From Deltaproteobacteria bacterium (GTDB lineage Bacteria > Desulfobacterota > BSN033 > UBA1163): DNA of 22,945 nucleotides. This document shows positions 1-6,048 of the stretch, in pieces. The stretch's first letter is position 1. Each line of letters opens with the position of its first letter. The position numbers and the translations under genes were made by a program. Location: assembly GCA_016875255.1 (NCBI GenBank), contig VGRU01000034.1:1-22945 (forward strand), read 5' to 3'. The notes below the pieces were generated by a model. It saw only the letters and a list, made by a program, of their open reading frames with translations. It was not told the origin of the DNA and did not search any database.

Positions 1-92
1 AAAAGGTTGATCGCATTGAGCGCCTCCGGCCGGTTCAGGGTGATGTGAGCCACATGATCTTTGACATCGAACAGAAGGGTGGTATATGGCAT
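1..92 (-). CDS. Enoyl-CoA hydratase/isomerase (crotonase family), N-terminal part only
   Basis: The reading frame starts with ATG at 92 on the minus strand and runs off the window edge, leaving about 30 residues. The visible stretch HITLNRPEALNAIN is the classic N-terminal beta-strand and NRP motif of crotonase-fold proteins, which hydrate or isomerise acyl-CoA substrates in fatty-acid, aromatic or amino-acid degradation. A strong Shine-Dalgarno (AAGGAGGT, about 102-109) sits upstream and fixes the start. The catalytic residues lie outside the window, so hydratase, isomerase and other crotonase activities cannot be separated. A promoter with an overlapping palindrome lies just upstream. Confidence 0.85.
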   Translation of the reverse strand, partial: MPYTTLLFDVKDHVAHITLNRPEALNAINL

Positions 93-128
93 CTTCTTAA
101 TACCTCCTTGTCCATAGTATTGATGGGA

Positions 129-157
129 AGTTTACTGTCCCTTGACTCATGTGTCAA
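129..157 (-). promoter_or_regulatory. Sigma70-like promoter with overlapping 16-bp palindrome upstream of the enoyl-CoA hydratase
   Basis: On the minus strand TTGACA (152-157) is followed after exactly 17 bp by TAAACT (129-134), a perfect -35 and a 4/6 -10. The -35 lies inside a near-perfect palindrome at 142-157 (TTGACTCATGTGTCAA), mismatched at one base pair. That arrangement suggests a repressor site, for example for a TetR or GntR family protein that senses acyl-CoA. The regulator is not in view, so the operator role is inferred. Confidence 0.5.
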
Positions 158-240
158 TCTTTTTAATTTAACTGGATAACGGATTTTTAGATTCTTACAG
201 ATATAACCCTAAGAATTTATCTCTAACATTAAAACTAAGT

Positions 241-313
241 TGTCATGCCGAACTTGATTCGGCATCTCGTTTTGTTCAAAGGATAGAGATCCTGAAACAA
301 GTTCAGGATGACA
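241..313. repeat. Double-hairpin dispersed repeat, copy 1
   Basis: The outer ends TGTCAT and ATGACA pair. Inside are two hairpins: TGCCGAA/TTCGGCA with a 5-nt loop and ATCCTGAA/TTCAGGAT with a 5-nt loop. The same architecture recurs at 5911, 12521, 15155, 18122 and 22875 with different stem sequences. The rest of 93-423 holds the promoter at 129-157 and otherwise no recognisable gene. This copy lies downstream of the permease gene ending at 424, so it may protect or end that transcript. Confidence 0.75.
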
Positions 314-423
314 GGTCTGAAAAATTTCAAATATCTTTGGCTTGGAATCTAGGGGAAAGCAAGGGATCCAAAAGACATCTTCATTCGCCGTTATAAGTGA
401 GGCAGGGTTGGGGACGGTTATTA

Positions 424-1296
424 CTACCGCCTTCCTTTGGCTTTGGGGTTCAATAGATCATTGAGCCAATCACCCATGAGACTCAAACTCAAGACCGTCA
501 TAAAAATGGCCAGGCCCGGAAAGGTGACTGTCCACCATGCCTGACGTATATATATTCTCGATGATCCAATCATGTAGCCCCAGCTGATTTGGTTGGGATC
601 TCCCAGACCAAGAAAACTAAGTCCAGCTTCGAAAAGGATGGCAATCCCAACAGCCAAAGAACCATTGACAATCATAGGAGGTAAGGCATTGGGGAAAATG
701 ACCCGCCAGATGATTCGCCTATTTGTGGCGCCGACGGCTATGGAAGCAGTGACAAAATCCTTTTCCCGGATCGACATAAACTCCGCTCGCAATATACGGG
801 CAATCCCCGGCCAGGAAGATACCCCGATGGCGACAATAATATTTCCAAGGGAAGGGTTAAAAAGGGTGACAAGCACCATCGCAAAGATAAGAGATGGAAG
901 GGTTTGAAAAAACTCTGTGATTCGCATCAGTATGTCATCGATCAACCCGCCGTAATAGCCAGCAAAGGCTCCAAAAAGGATTCCGATACTCATCATCAAA
1001 CTTGCTGCGATGATTCCTATCAGGAAGGATGTTCTGGCGCCCTGGATAATGCCAGCGAGAACATCCCTTCCCAGGTAATCTGTTCCTAAGGGGAAAAGAC
1101 CTCCGGGGGGGAGAAATCGCTTCCCCACCATTTCAAACGGATTGACAGGGTAGATCAAAGGGCCTAAGACAGTGGTTAAAAACACCAAACAGAATATTCC
1201 CAAACCCAAAATCCCTGCCTTGTTCTGGAAATATTTACGTCCAATCAGAGCTATGGCGTTAGGCTTTCTTTGTTTATTTTCTATTTGGAAATTCAT
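424..1296 (-). CDS. dppC: ABC transporter permease, DppC/OppC family (peptide/nickel/oligosaccharide type)
   Basis: A 290-residue inner-membrane permease. A cytoplasmic N-terminus of about 28 residues leads into a first membrane helix (about 29-50), then a periplasmic segment, then the family motif FPLGTDYLGRDVL (about residues 68-80). Five further membrane helices follow. The cytoplasmic EAA-type coupling loop that docks the ATPase is near residues 183-210 (VGATNRRIIWRVIFPNALPP). With the DppB partner upstream (stop at 1392, 95 bp away) it should form the membrane channel for the substrate delivered by the binding protein at 2722-4341. A short-spaced AGGAAG precedes the ATG. No ATPase gene follows; the next feature downstream is a repeat and then an enoyl-CoA hydratase gene. 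The substrate cannot be read from the sequence. Confidence 0.93.
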   Translation of the reverse strand: MNFQIENKQRKPNAIALIGRKYFQNKAGILGLGIFCLVFLTTVLGPLIYPVNPFEMVGKRFLPPGGLFPLGTDYLGRDVLAGIIQGARTSFLIGIIAASLMMSIGILFGAFAGYYGGLIDDILMRITEFFQTLPSLIFAMVLVTLFNPSLGNIIVAIGVSSWPGIARILRAEFMSIREKDFVTASIAVGATNRRIIWRVIFPNALPPMIVNGSLAVGIAILFEAGLSFLGLGDPNQISWGYMIGSSRIYIRQAWWTVTFPGLAIFMTVLSLSLMGDWLNDLLNPKAKGRR

Positions 1297-1391
1297 CGGC
1301 TTCCTATTCGCCTCTAAAAATCTTTATAATATCTTTAGGCCGCCCCGTTTCTCCGACTCCCCCATCACCGTTTCCCCGTTTCTCCCCTTCA

Positions 1392-2375
1392 TCATCTCCT
1401 TCTTATCCTCGGATCCAGAACGCCATAAAGAAGATCCGTGATCAGATTGACCAGAATGACAATCGCAGAAGAGAAAAAAAGAACTCCCATAATGAGAGGA
1501 GTATCCCTTCGAAGGATGCCATCAAACATCAAACGCCCCATGCCAGGCCAGCTGAAAACCGTTTCCACCATCACAGCACCTGCAAGAAGACGCCCAAGCT
1601 GAAGGCCCACTACGGTCAGGACCGGAAGGATTGCATTTCTCAGGGCATGTTTAAAAATGACTGTCCGCTCGGGGAGCCCCTTGGCTCGTGCTGTCCGGAT
1701 AAAATCCGAACCGATCACTTCCAGCATGCTGGCCCGAGTCAATCTGCTGTAAGGGCCGATGAAGATAACGGCGAGTGTAAAAGCCGGAAGCACGAGGTGA
1801 TGGAGAATATCCAGCAGGGTCTGTATGGCATTCCCTGAGTATCCAGCCGAAACCATTCCATATCCCGGAAACAAAGGGATATATAGAGAAAATGCCAGCA
1901 GCAGCATAATCCCCAGCCAGAAGGAAGGCATGGAAAACCCAAAGAGAGAAAAGGTTGTGATGAAACCACTGCTAAAAGAGGTTGGACGCTGGGCAATCTT
2001 CACACCGGTGAAGACGCCGACGATGACAGCGACAAACATTGCAGTAAGGACCAGAAGCGCAGTGGCAGGGACCTTTCCGAGAATCAATTCCAAAACTGGT
2101 TTGCCCTGAAAATAGGAGAACCCGAAGTCGCCTGTAAGGAGCTTGGTGCCATAAATATAGATCTGCTCCGGAAGACTTTTATCAAGGCCAAATTCCTTGC
2201 GAATCGCTTTGAGTGTCTCTTCAGAGGCGCCTCCAGATGCTCCTATATAGACCATGGCCGGATCGCCAGGTGCGAGGTGAATGAGGGTGAAATTCAGGAC
2301 CACGATTCCAATCAGAACAGGAATCGCCTGAACGATTCTTCGGAGGATAAAATATCCGAGGGATTCGGAACCCAA
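1392..2375 (-). CDS. dppB: ABC transporter permease, DppB/OppB family
   Basis: A 327-residue permease with the typical DppB layout: N-terminal FILRRIVQAIPVLIGI helix, the LAPGDPA segment, a periplasmic stretch with DKSLPEQ and GDFGFSYFQG, and then five further helices. The EAA coupling loop (ARAKGLPERTVIFKHALRNA, about residues 228-247) is followed by the conserved VETVFSWPGMGRL segment. The start is a TTG at 2375 after a G-rich Shine-Dalgarno-like run (GGGGGGAAAT); no ATG lies near enough to replace it. It pairs with the DppC gene 95 bp downstream. Upstream, about 345 bp of repeats separate it from its binding-protein gene, so the unit may be transcribed in two parts or as a repeat-containing polycistron. 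Confidence 0.92.
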   Translation of the reverse strand: MGSESLGYFILRRIVQAIPVLIGIVVLNFTLIHLAPGDPAMVYIGASGGASEETLKAIRKEFGLDKSLPEQIYIYGTKLLTGDFGFSYFQGKPVLELILGKVPATALLVLTAMFVAVIVGVFTGVKIAQRPTSFSSGFITTFSLFGFSMPSFWLGIMLLLAFSLYIPLFPGYGMVSAGYSGNAIQTLLDILHHLVLPAFTLAVIFIGPYSRLTRASMLEVIGSDFIRTARAKGLPERTVIFKHALRNAILPVLTVVGLQLGRLLAGAVMVETVFSWPGMGRLMFDGILRRDTPLIMGVLFFSSAIVILVNLITDLLYGVLDPRIRRR

Positions 2376-2392
2376 ATTTCCCCCCTTAATAC

Positions 2393-2462
2393 TTCACCCT
2401 CTCCCTTGCCCTGTACTGTAAAGGTTCAGGGCTTTATGGGAGAGGGTTGGGGTGAGGGTGAA
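2393..2462. repeat. Imperfect palindromic repeat (CACCCTCTCCC type)
   Basis: The left arm TTCACCCTCTCCCTTGCCC pairs imperfectly with the right arm GGGAGAGGG...GGTGAGGGTGAA. The result is a hairpin of about 70 nt just upstream of the DppB start on the minus strand. It directly abuts the MITE-like repeat that begins near 2464. Confidence 0.65.
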
Positions 2463-2463
2463 G

Positions 2464-2599
2464 AATTGAATTAAAATAAGCATCGGAAAATCTCCCCTCT
2501 CCCCTCTTTGCCAAAGAGGGGTAGTCCCTCCCTTAGAAAAAGGGAGGTTAGGAGGGATTTTACAAATCGATGTCGTTCCTATTTTAAAACTGTTAATAA
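2464..2599. repeat. MITE-like element family A, copy 1 (left end degraded)
   Basis: This stretch matches the reverse complement of 22141-22290 nearly base for base over about 120 bp: AATTGA..ATAAGCAT, GGAAAATCTCCCCTC, TTTGCCAAAGAGGG, GGGAGGT.AGGAGGGATTTTAC, GATGTCGTT and CTATTTT. The right end, CTATTTTAAAACTGTTAATAA, corresponds to the terminal inverted repeat seen complete in the 22130-22303 copy. The left terminal repeat is missing or fused to the preceding hairpin. No open reading frame lies inside, so it would be non-autonomous. Confidence 0.7.
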
Positions 2600-2611
2600 T
2601 TCCCCCCTCAC

Positions 2612-2658
2612 CCCCCCCTCTCCCACCAGTCGAATAGACCCGACCACAGGGGGAGAGG
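2612..2658. repeat. Hairpin carrying a 20-nt word (2628-2647) also found at 22221-22240
   Basis: A pyrimidine arm containing CCTCTCCC and a purine arm containing GGGAGAGG form an 8-bp stem. The loop holds AGTCGAATAGACCCGACCAC, and the identical 20 nt occur at 22221-22240 within MITE-like copy 2. The word itself has a small GTCG/CGAC stem. The rest of 2600-2721 shows no gene. Confidence 0.7.
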
Positions 2659-2721
2659 AAGTCACGTAGATTATCTCTTCTTCAATTTTTCATTTTGCAA
2701 TTTACAATTTGCAATGAGTTT

Positions 2722-4341
2722 CTACGGCCCTACTTTTCCTTTGTGCCAGAAAACAGTGTCCAGGGGATTCATATGTCCGTATAGATACGTCATGGGAAAT
2801 CCATCAAATTCTTTGTTAAAAACCGTAGGCCACTCGTGATCTATAAGCGGTATCATGGGAAGATCTTCCGCAAGAATTTCCTGCACCCGGTGATAGAGCC
2901 TTTTCCGTTTCTCAAAGTTCTGTTCCATTCTTGCCTCATCACAGAGGCGATCCACCTCCGAATTGCTATATCCCATTGTATTTGTGAAGGGTAACTTTTT
3001 AATATTCTTTGAAGTATATAGACGCTCAAGACCGAATGCCGGATCAGGACTGTCCGTTATGATGAAATAGTTGATTTCGTAATCCCAACTGGATGTCCTT
3101 CTTATATAGGTTGCCACATCCGGAGAAGGACGAATAGTCAATCTTATTCCAACTTTCTTAAGTTCCTCCCTTAAATATTCGCTCGCGGCCTGTGCGGTTG
3201 GAACCCCGGGCCAGAGGTCAATGGTGAGATCAAATCTCATCCCATCCGGTCCCCTCTTATAACCTGCCTCATCGAGAAGTTGATTCGATTTACTCAGATT
3301 GTATTCATACTGTTGGACCTTGGGATGATGGAACCGGCTCTTATGGCGAAGGTGAGCAAAAGCAGGTTTTGGATAACCATTCAGGATTTCAATGATAGCA
3401 TCTTTGTTAACTGCATGGGCGATTGCTTTTCTCACATTAACATTATTAAGAGGAGCCTTTCGAAGATTGATATCTATTAAAATTCTTGGGCCAGTGGCTT
3501 CAACACCTTTTAAGGTCACTCCTAAATGGGGTACCTTCTCAAGGCGACGGATATCGTCATAATTCAGATAACCCCAGGGTATAAGATGAACACTTCCTGT
3601 TTCAAGGGCTATGGCACGGGCGGATGGGTCCGGGATAAATTCAACAATGATTCGATCCAGATAGGGCCTCCCTGGCCGGAAGTAATTCTCATATCGCTCA
3701 AGAATGATATACTGGCCTTTCTTCCACTCCACAAATTTGAAGGGCCCTGAGCCAACTGGCTTAACATTGGCAGGGTGGGTGCGTATGTCTCCCTCGCCAT
3801 AAATATGTCTGGGGAGAATGGGGAGCATAACAGGATGAAAAGCAATGAAAGTAGCCGGGCAAGGATGCTTAAGCTTGAAGACAACCGTATGCGGGCCGGG
3901 AGTTTCCACTCTTTCAACTGACCCAAAATATTGTTCACCCCACGGATGGTTTTTTTTGACCAATTCAAGTGAGAAAGCAACATCAGAAGAGGTGATGGGT
4001 TTTCCGTCATGGAAAGTCGCTTTCTCTTCTATGTAAAAAGTATAGGTCCGTCCATCAGGGGAAATCTCCCATTTTTTGGCCAGATAGGGTTGAGGTTGAA
4101 AGTTTTCATCATACTGGAGTAACCCGGCAAAAATCTGGCAGGCTGGGAATAACATGCCAATGCCGGTAATGATTGCAGAGTTCAGATGGGGGTATTCATC
4201 TCGAACCATCTTCAGTGTGCCTCCACGGGGGATCTTTTCTGTCTGAGCTAAGGATACGGAGGTCACCATTCCCAGGATCGTAAAAAGAATGACCCCACTT
4301 AGGATGATCCTTCTTAGACTTTTTCTAATAATCGTTTTCAT
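2722..4341 (-). CDS. Periplasmic solute-binding protein of an ABC transporter, SBP_bac_5 (DppA/OppA) family
   Basis: A 539-residue exported receptor. The signal peptide (about residues 1-32) has a basic MKTIIRKSLRR start, a hydrophobic core and a likely cut near SLAQ. The mature protein opens with RGGTLKMV. It carries the family landmarks: the AKKWEISPDGRTYTFYIEEKATFHDGKP segment near residues 84-116, a PVGSGPFKFVEW segment near 195-206, and LRKAPLNNVNVRKAIAHAVNKDAI around 290-315. Length and layout fit peptide, nickel or oligosaccharide binders; the ligand cannot be deduced. A strong Shine-Dalgarno (AAAGGAGGAG) precedes the ATG. It should feed the DppB/DppC pair encoded downstream on the same strand. 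Confidence 0.93.
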   Translation of the reverse strand: MKTIIRKSLRRIILSGVILFTILGMVTSVSLAQTEKIPRGGTLKMVRDEYPHLNSAIITGIGMLFPACQIFAGLLQYDENFQPQPYLAKKWEISPDGRTYTFYIEEKATFHDGKPITSSDVAFSLELVKKNHPWGEQYFGSVERVETPGPHTVVFKLKHPCPATFIAFHPVMLPILPRHIYGEGDIRTHPANVKPVGSGPFKFVEWKKGQYIILERYENYFRPGRPYLDRIIVEFIPDPSARAIALETGSVHLIPWGYLNYDDIRRLEKVPHLGVTLKGVEATGPRILIDINLRKAPLNNVNVRKAIAHAVNKDAIIEILNGYPKPAFAHLRHKSRFHHPKVQQYEYNLSKSNQLLDEAGYKRGPDGMRFDLTIDLWPGVPTAQAASEYLREELKKVGIRLTIRPSPDVATYIRRTSSWDYEINYFIITDSPDPAFGLERLYTSKNIKKLPFTNTMGYSNSEVDRLCDEARMEQNFEKRKRLYHRVQEILAEDLPMIPLIDHEWPTVFNKEFDGFPMTYLYGHMNPLDTVFWHKGKVGP

Positions 4342-4403
4342 CGTCTCCTCCTTTCAAGGATTTTATCATAAAAGCAACAAATGATGAAATCGTAAACAAG
4401 TCA

Positions 4404-4530
4404 CTCCTTCGACAGGCTCAGGTCGCTTCGACTCGCAACCGAGGTGAACGGTAGAATCTATTAATATTCCGTTCGTGTTGAGCCCTTCGGATTACCGTTC
4501 GTCCTGAGGCTCTCGAAGGATGAACGGTGA
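4404..4530. repeat. Dispersed CCTTCGACAGGCTCAGG / CGTTCGTCCTGAG repeat cluster
   Basis: The cluster includes CCTTCGACAGGCTCAGG at its left end and a strong hairpin at 4494-4528, ACCGTTCGTCCT paired with AGGATGAACGGT with one mismatch. Between them are partial copies of the same words (GTGAACGGT, CCGTTCGTGTTGAGCCCTTCG). It lies upstream of the binding-protein gene that starts at 4341. It also reaches into the end of the small gene at 4492-4689 and supplies that gene's stop codon. Confidence 0.75.
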
Positions 4531-4689
4531 GCCTGGGACAAGTCGATCGAACCATGCGTTGGCTGTTTCAGCAATTTCATGGGCCGAGGCAATAGGTTTC
4601 TGGATTTGAGCCTCTGTCTCTTTTGAGATCCTGCCTTCTCTGACCACCTCAATCCCTGCCTGATAAACTGCCTGAAGAATCACTTCCAC
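4492..4689 (-). CDS. Small unknown protein, C-terminus supplied by a dispersed repeat
   Basis: A frame of about 63-65 codons that I do not recognise. It is soluble and charged: it begins ILQAVYQAGIEVVREGRI and then has an alpha-helical, Ala/Glu-rich middle (SAHEIAETANAWFDRL). The last 12 or so residues (SPFILREPQDER) and the stop codon are encoded by the repeat hairpin 4494-4528, so the original C-terminus was probably different. Start choice: GTG at 4689 overlaps the preceding gene by 10 bp, but GTG at 4683 sits about 5 nt after AAGGAGGT and is the better-placed start. It is translationally coupled to the gene at 4680-4877. The alternative is that it is a decaying gene remnant. Confidence 0.5.
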   Translation of the reverse strand: MEVILQAVYQAGIEVVREGRISKETEAQIQKPIASAHEIAETANAWFDRLVPGSPFILREPQDER

Positions 4690-4877
4690 CTCCTTTCTTT
4701 AATTCTGTTGCGAGCTTTTGGAGCACTGATTATCTCCCATAGCTCGTCATAATTGGTGAACGATTTCTTCCCTTTTACCCCGGCCTCTTCTATGACTCCC
4801 ACAAGACCCCGGGGGTCGTTCTTTTTAAAACGATAGATTCGGACAATATAACTGTTGAAAAATGCTTTGTGTGGCAA
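4680..4877 (-). CDS. Small unknown protein (IVRIYRF...DELWEII type)
   Basis: A 65-residue basic soluble protein. The N-terminus reads FFNSYIVRIYRFKKNDPRGL, followed by VGVIEEAGVKGKKSFTNYDELWEII and a basic tail (KARNRIKERRW). A strand-strand-helix pattern is likely. It resembles short uncharacterised proteins I associate with anaerobic proteobacterial genomes, but I cannot name a family with confidence. The start is TTG at 4877, about 4 nt after a strong AGGAGGT; no ATG is available. It overlaps the next small gene and shares a 146-bp divergent region with the MntA-HepT pair. That region contains a 9-bp direct repeat spaced by one helical turn. Confidence 0.6.
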   Translation of the reverse strand: MPHKAFFNSYIVRIYRFKKNDPRGLVGVIEEAGVKGKKSFTNYDELWEIISAPKARNRIKERRWK

Positions 4878-4924
4878 GGAACCTCCTGAAAATTAAATTT
4901 TGGGTATCATCTATCATGGAGGGA

Positions 4925-4944
4925 CATACGGATAGCATACGGAT
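4925..4944. promoter_or_regulatory. Direct repeat CATACGGAT x2 with 11-bp period in a divergent region
   Basis: CATACGGAT occurs at 4925-4933 and again at 4936-4944, so the two copies face the same side of the helix. It lies between the small minus-strand genes and the plus-strand MntA-HepT promoter, so it may be a regulator site. No other evidence supports this. Confidence 0.3.
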
Positions 4945-4973
4945 TCGCTTTAAAAAAAAGAAATAATTTCTAA

Positions 4974-5002
4974 TTGACCTATCCCTCTGTTTTTGTTAAA
5001 AA
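4974..5002 (+). promoter_or_regulatory. Sigma70-like promoter of the mntA-hepT operon
   Basis: TTGACC (4974-4979, 5/6) is separated by 17 bp from TAAAAA (4997-5002, 4/6). The start codon at 5024 follows an AAGAAGGA Shine-Dalgarno. The implied leader is only about 15 nt. Confidence 0.45.
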
Positions 5003-5023
5003 TATCAGTTAAAGAAGGAAAAA

Positions 5024-5455
5024 ATGTTAAACCAAGGTATCTCAGAGATTCTCAGGAATGTTTTTAAGGAATATCCTTATATCGCCGCTGCCTATCTTTT
5101 TGGCTCCCATGCATCAGACAAAGCAACCCATGAGAGCGACGTTGATATTGCCATATTGCTTAAGAATGATCATCCAAAGGGGAGGGAGCTCCTTCATGAA
5201 GAAGATTACTTAGCTTATAAAATAACCAGAACATTAGGAGTTAAGGAAGTTGACCTCATTGACCTTAACCATAAGGGAATTGTATTCCAGCATAATGTCC
5301 TAAGAACCGGTCATCGCATCTATGATGCCGACCCTGAGTTTAGGATTCAGTTCGAAACAAGGGTGATCATTCGTTTTTGTGATTATGAACCCACGCTTAG
5401 ATTTATCGAAAAATACCAATTGAAGGGTCGGATAGAAAGGTTTTTAAGACTATGA
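5024..5455 (+). CDS. mntA: MntA-type minimal nucleotidyltransferase antitoxin (MNT domain)
   Basis: A 143-residue protein with the Pol-beta-fold minimal nucleotidyltransferase signature. GSX10DXD is exact: G27-S28, then ten residues, then D39-V40-D41 (FGSHASDKATHESDVDIAIL). A further carboxylate in EVDLIDLN (D77 or D80) could be the third metal ligand. In the known HepT-MntA (type VII) systems this protein transfers AMP units from ATP to a tyrosine of the HEPN toxin and so silences it. Context supports this: the stop overlaps the HEPN gene start by 4 bp (ATGA), with the antitoxin first. All catalytic residues are present, so it looks intact. Confidence 0.88.
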   Translation: MLNQGISEILRNVFKEYPYIAAAYLFGSHASDKATHESDVDIAILLKNDHPKGRELLHEEDYLAYKITRTLGVKEVDLIDLNHKGIVFQHNVLRTGHRIYDADPEFRIQFETRVIIRFCDYEPTLRFIEKYQLKGRIERFLRL

Positions 5456-5877
5456 ATCAGAGGGATATTCAGGCAAAGATCGATGTGATTATGGATAATC
5501 TTGAAAAATTGGATGTCTTAAAGGCAAAGACATTTGAGGAATTTATATCAGATTTCAGAAACATCGATTCCACATTGCATAGATTTCAAACTTCAATTCA
5601 GGCCCTGCTCGACATTGGCAGCTATATGATTGCCTCTCTTGGTTTACGGACTCCCAGCACCAATGCAGAGATCATCGAAATACTGAGCGAAGGTGACTAT
5701 CTCCCAAAGGAAAAACGAGAGACCTATATCAAAATAAGCCAATTCAGAAACAGAATTGTACACCTTTATAACCATATTGACACTGAAACACTATACGATA
5801 TTCTGGTCAATGAAACAGAAGACATCATCCGTTTTTACACAGACCTCATGAAAGTGATTGAAAAATACAAAAATTGA
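5452..5877 (+). CDS. hepT: HepT-like HEPN-domain ribonuclease toxin
   Basis: A 141-residue, all-helical HEPN protein (former DUF86 group). The catalytic RX4HXY motif is complete: R99, H104 and Y106 in FRNRIVHLYN. In characterised HepT-MntA pairs R and H form the RNase site, and the tyrosine is the residue AMPylated by MntA. It starts inside the mntA stop (ATGA overlap), consistent with coupled translation. No membrane segments or signal. The gene is followed by a dispersed double-hairpin repeat at 5911-5991 that could end the transcript. The RNA target is unknown. Confidence 0.88.
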   Translation: MNQRDIQAKIDVIMDNLEKLDVLKAKTFEEFISDFRNIDSTLHRFQTSIQALLDIGSYMIASLGLRTPSTNAEIIEILSEGDYLPKEKRETYIKISQFRNRIVHLYNHIDTETLYDILVNETEDIIRFYTDLMKVIEKYKN

Positions 5878-5910
5878 TGGTCTCATAAAAAGTCTTAAAA
5901 TACGCTTTTC

Positions 5911-5991
5911 TGTCATTCCGGCAAAAGCCGGAATCCAGTTTTTTTCAGATAGTTATAAATTCTCTGGACTCCGGTTTTCACCGGAGTGACG
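5911..5991. repeat. Double-hairpin dispersed repeat, copy 2
   Basis: TGTCATTCCGGC/GCCGGAATCCAG with a 4-nt loop, then a spacer, then CTGGACTCCGG/CCGGAGTGAC. It lies between the convergent ends of hepT and the large regulator gene. It belongs to the same family as the copies at 241, 12521, 15155, 18122 and 22875. Confidence 0.8.
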
Positions 5992-6048
5992 ACTATTTCC
6001 GAATCCATCAAAATTAGAAAAGGCATAATCCATCTTCAAATCTGCATG

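Noticed and set aside
241..313. CRISPR array or tRNA-like cloverleaf
   Set aside because: The repeats are single copies spread over kilobases with palindromic arms and no regular spacers, and no tRNA arms or CCA end fit.
3609..4010. Minus-strand frame of 133 codons
   Set aside because: It is an alternative frame inside the binding-protein gene, which is intact and has a signal peptide and family motifs.
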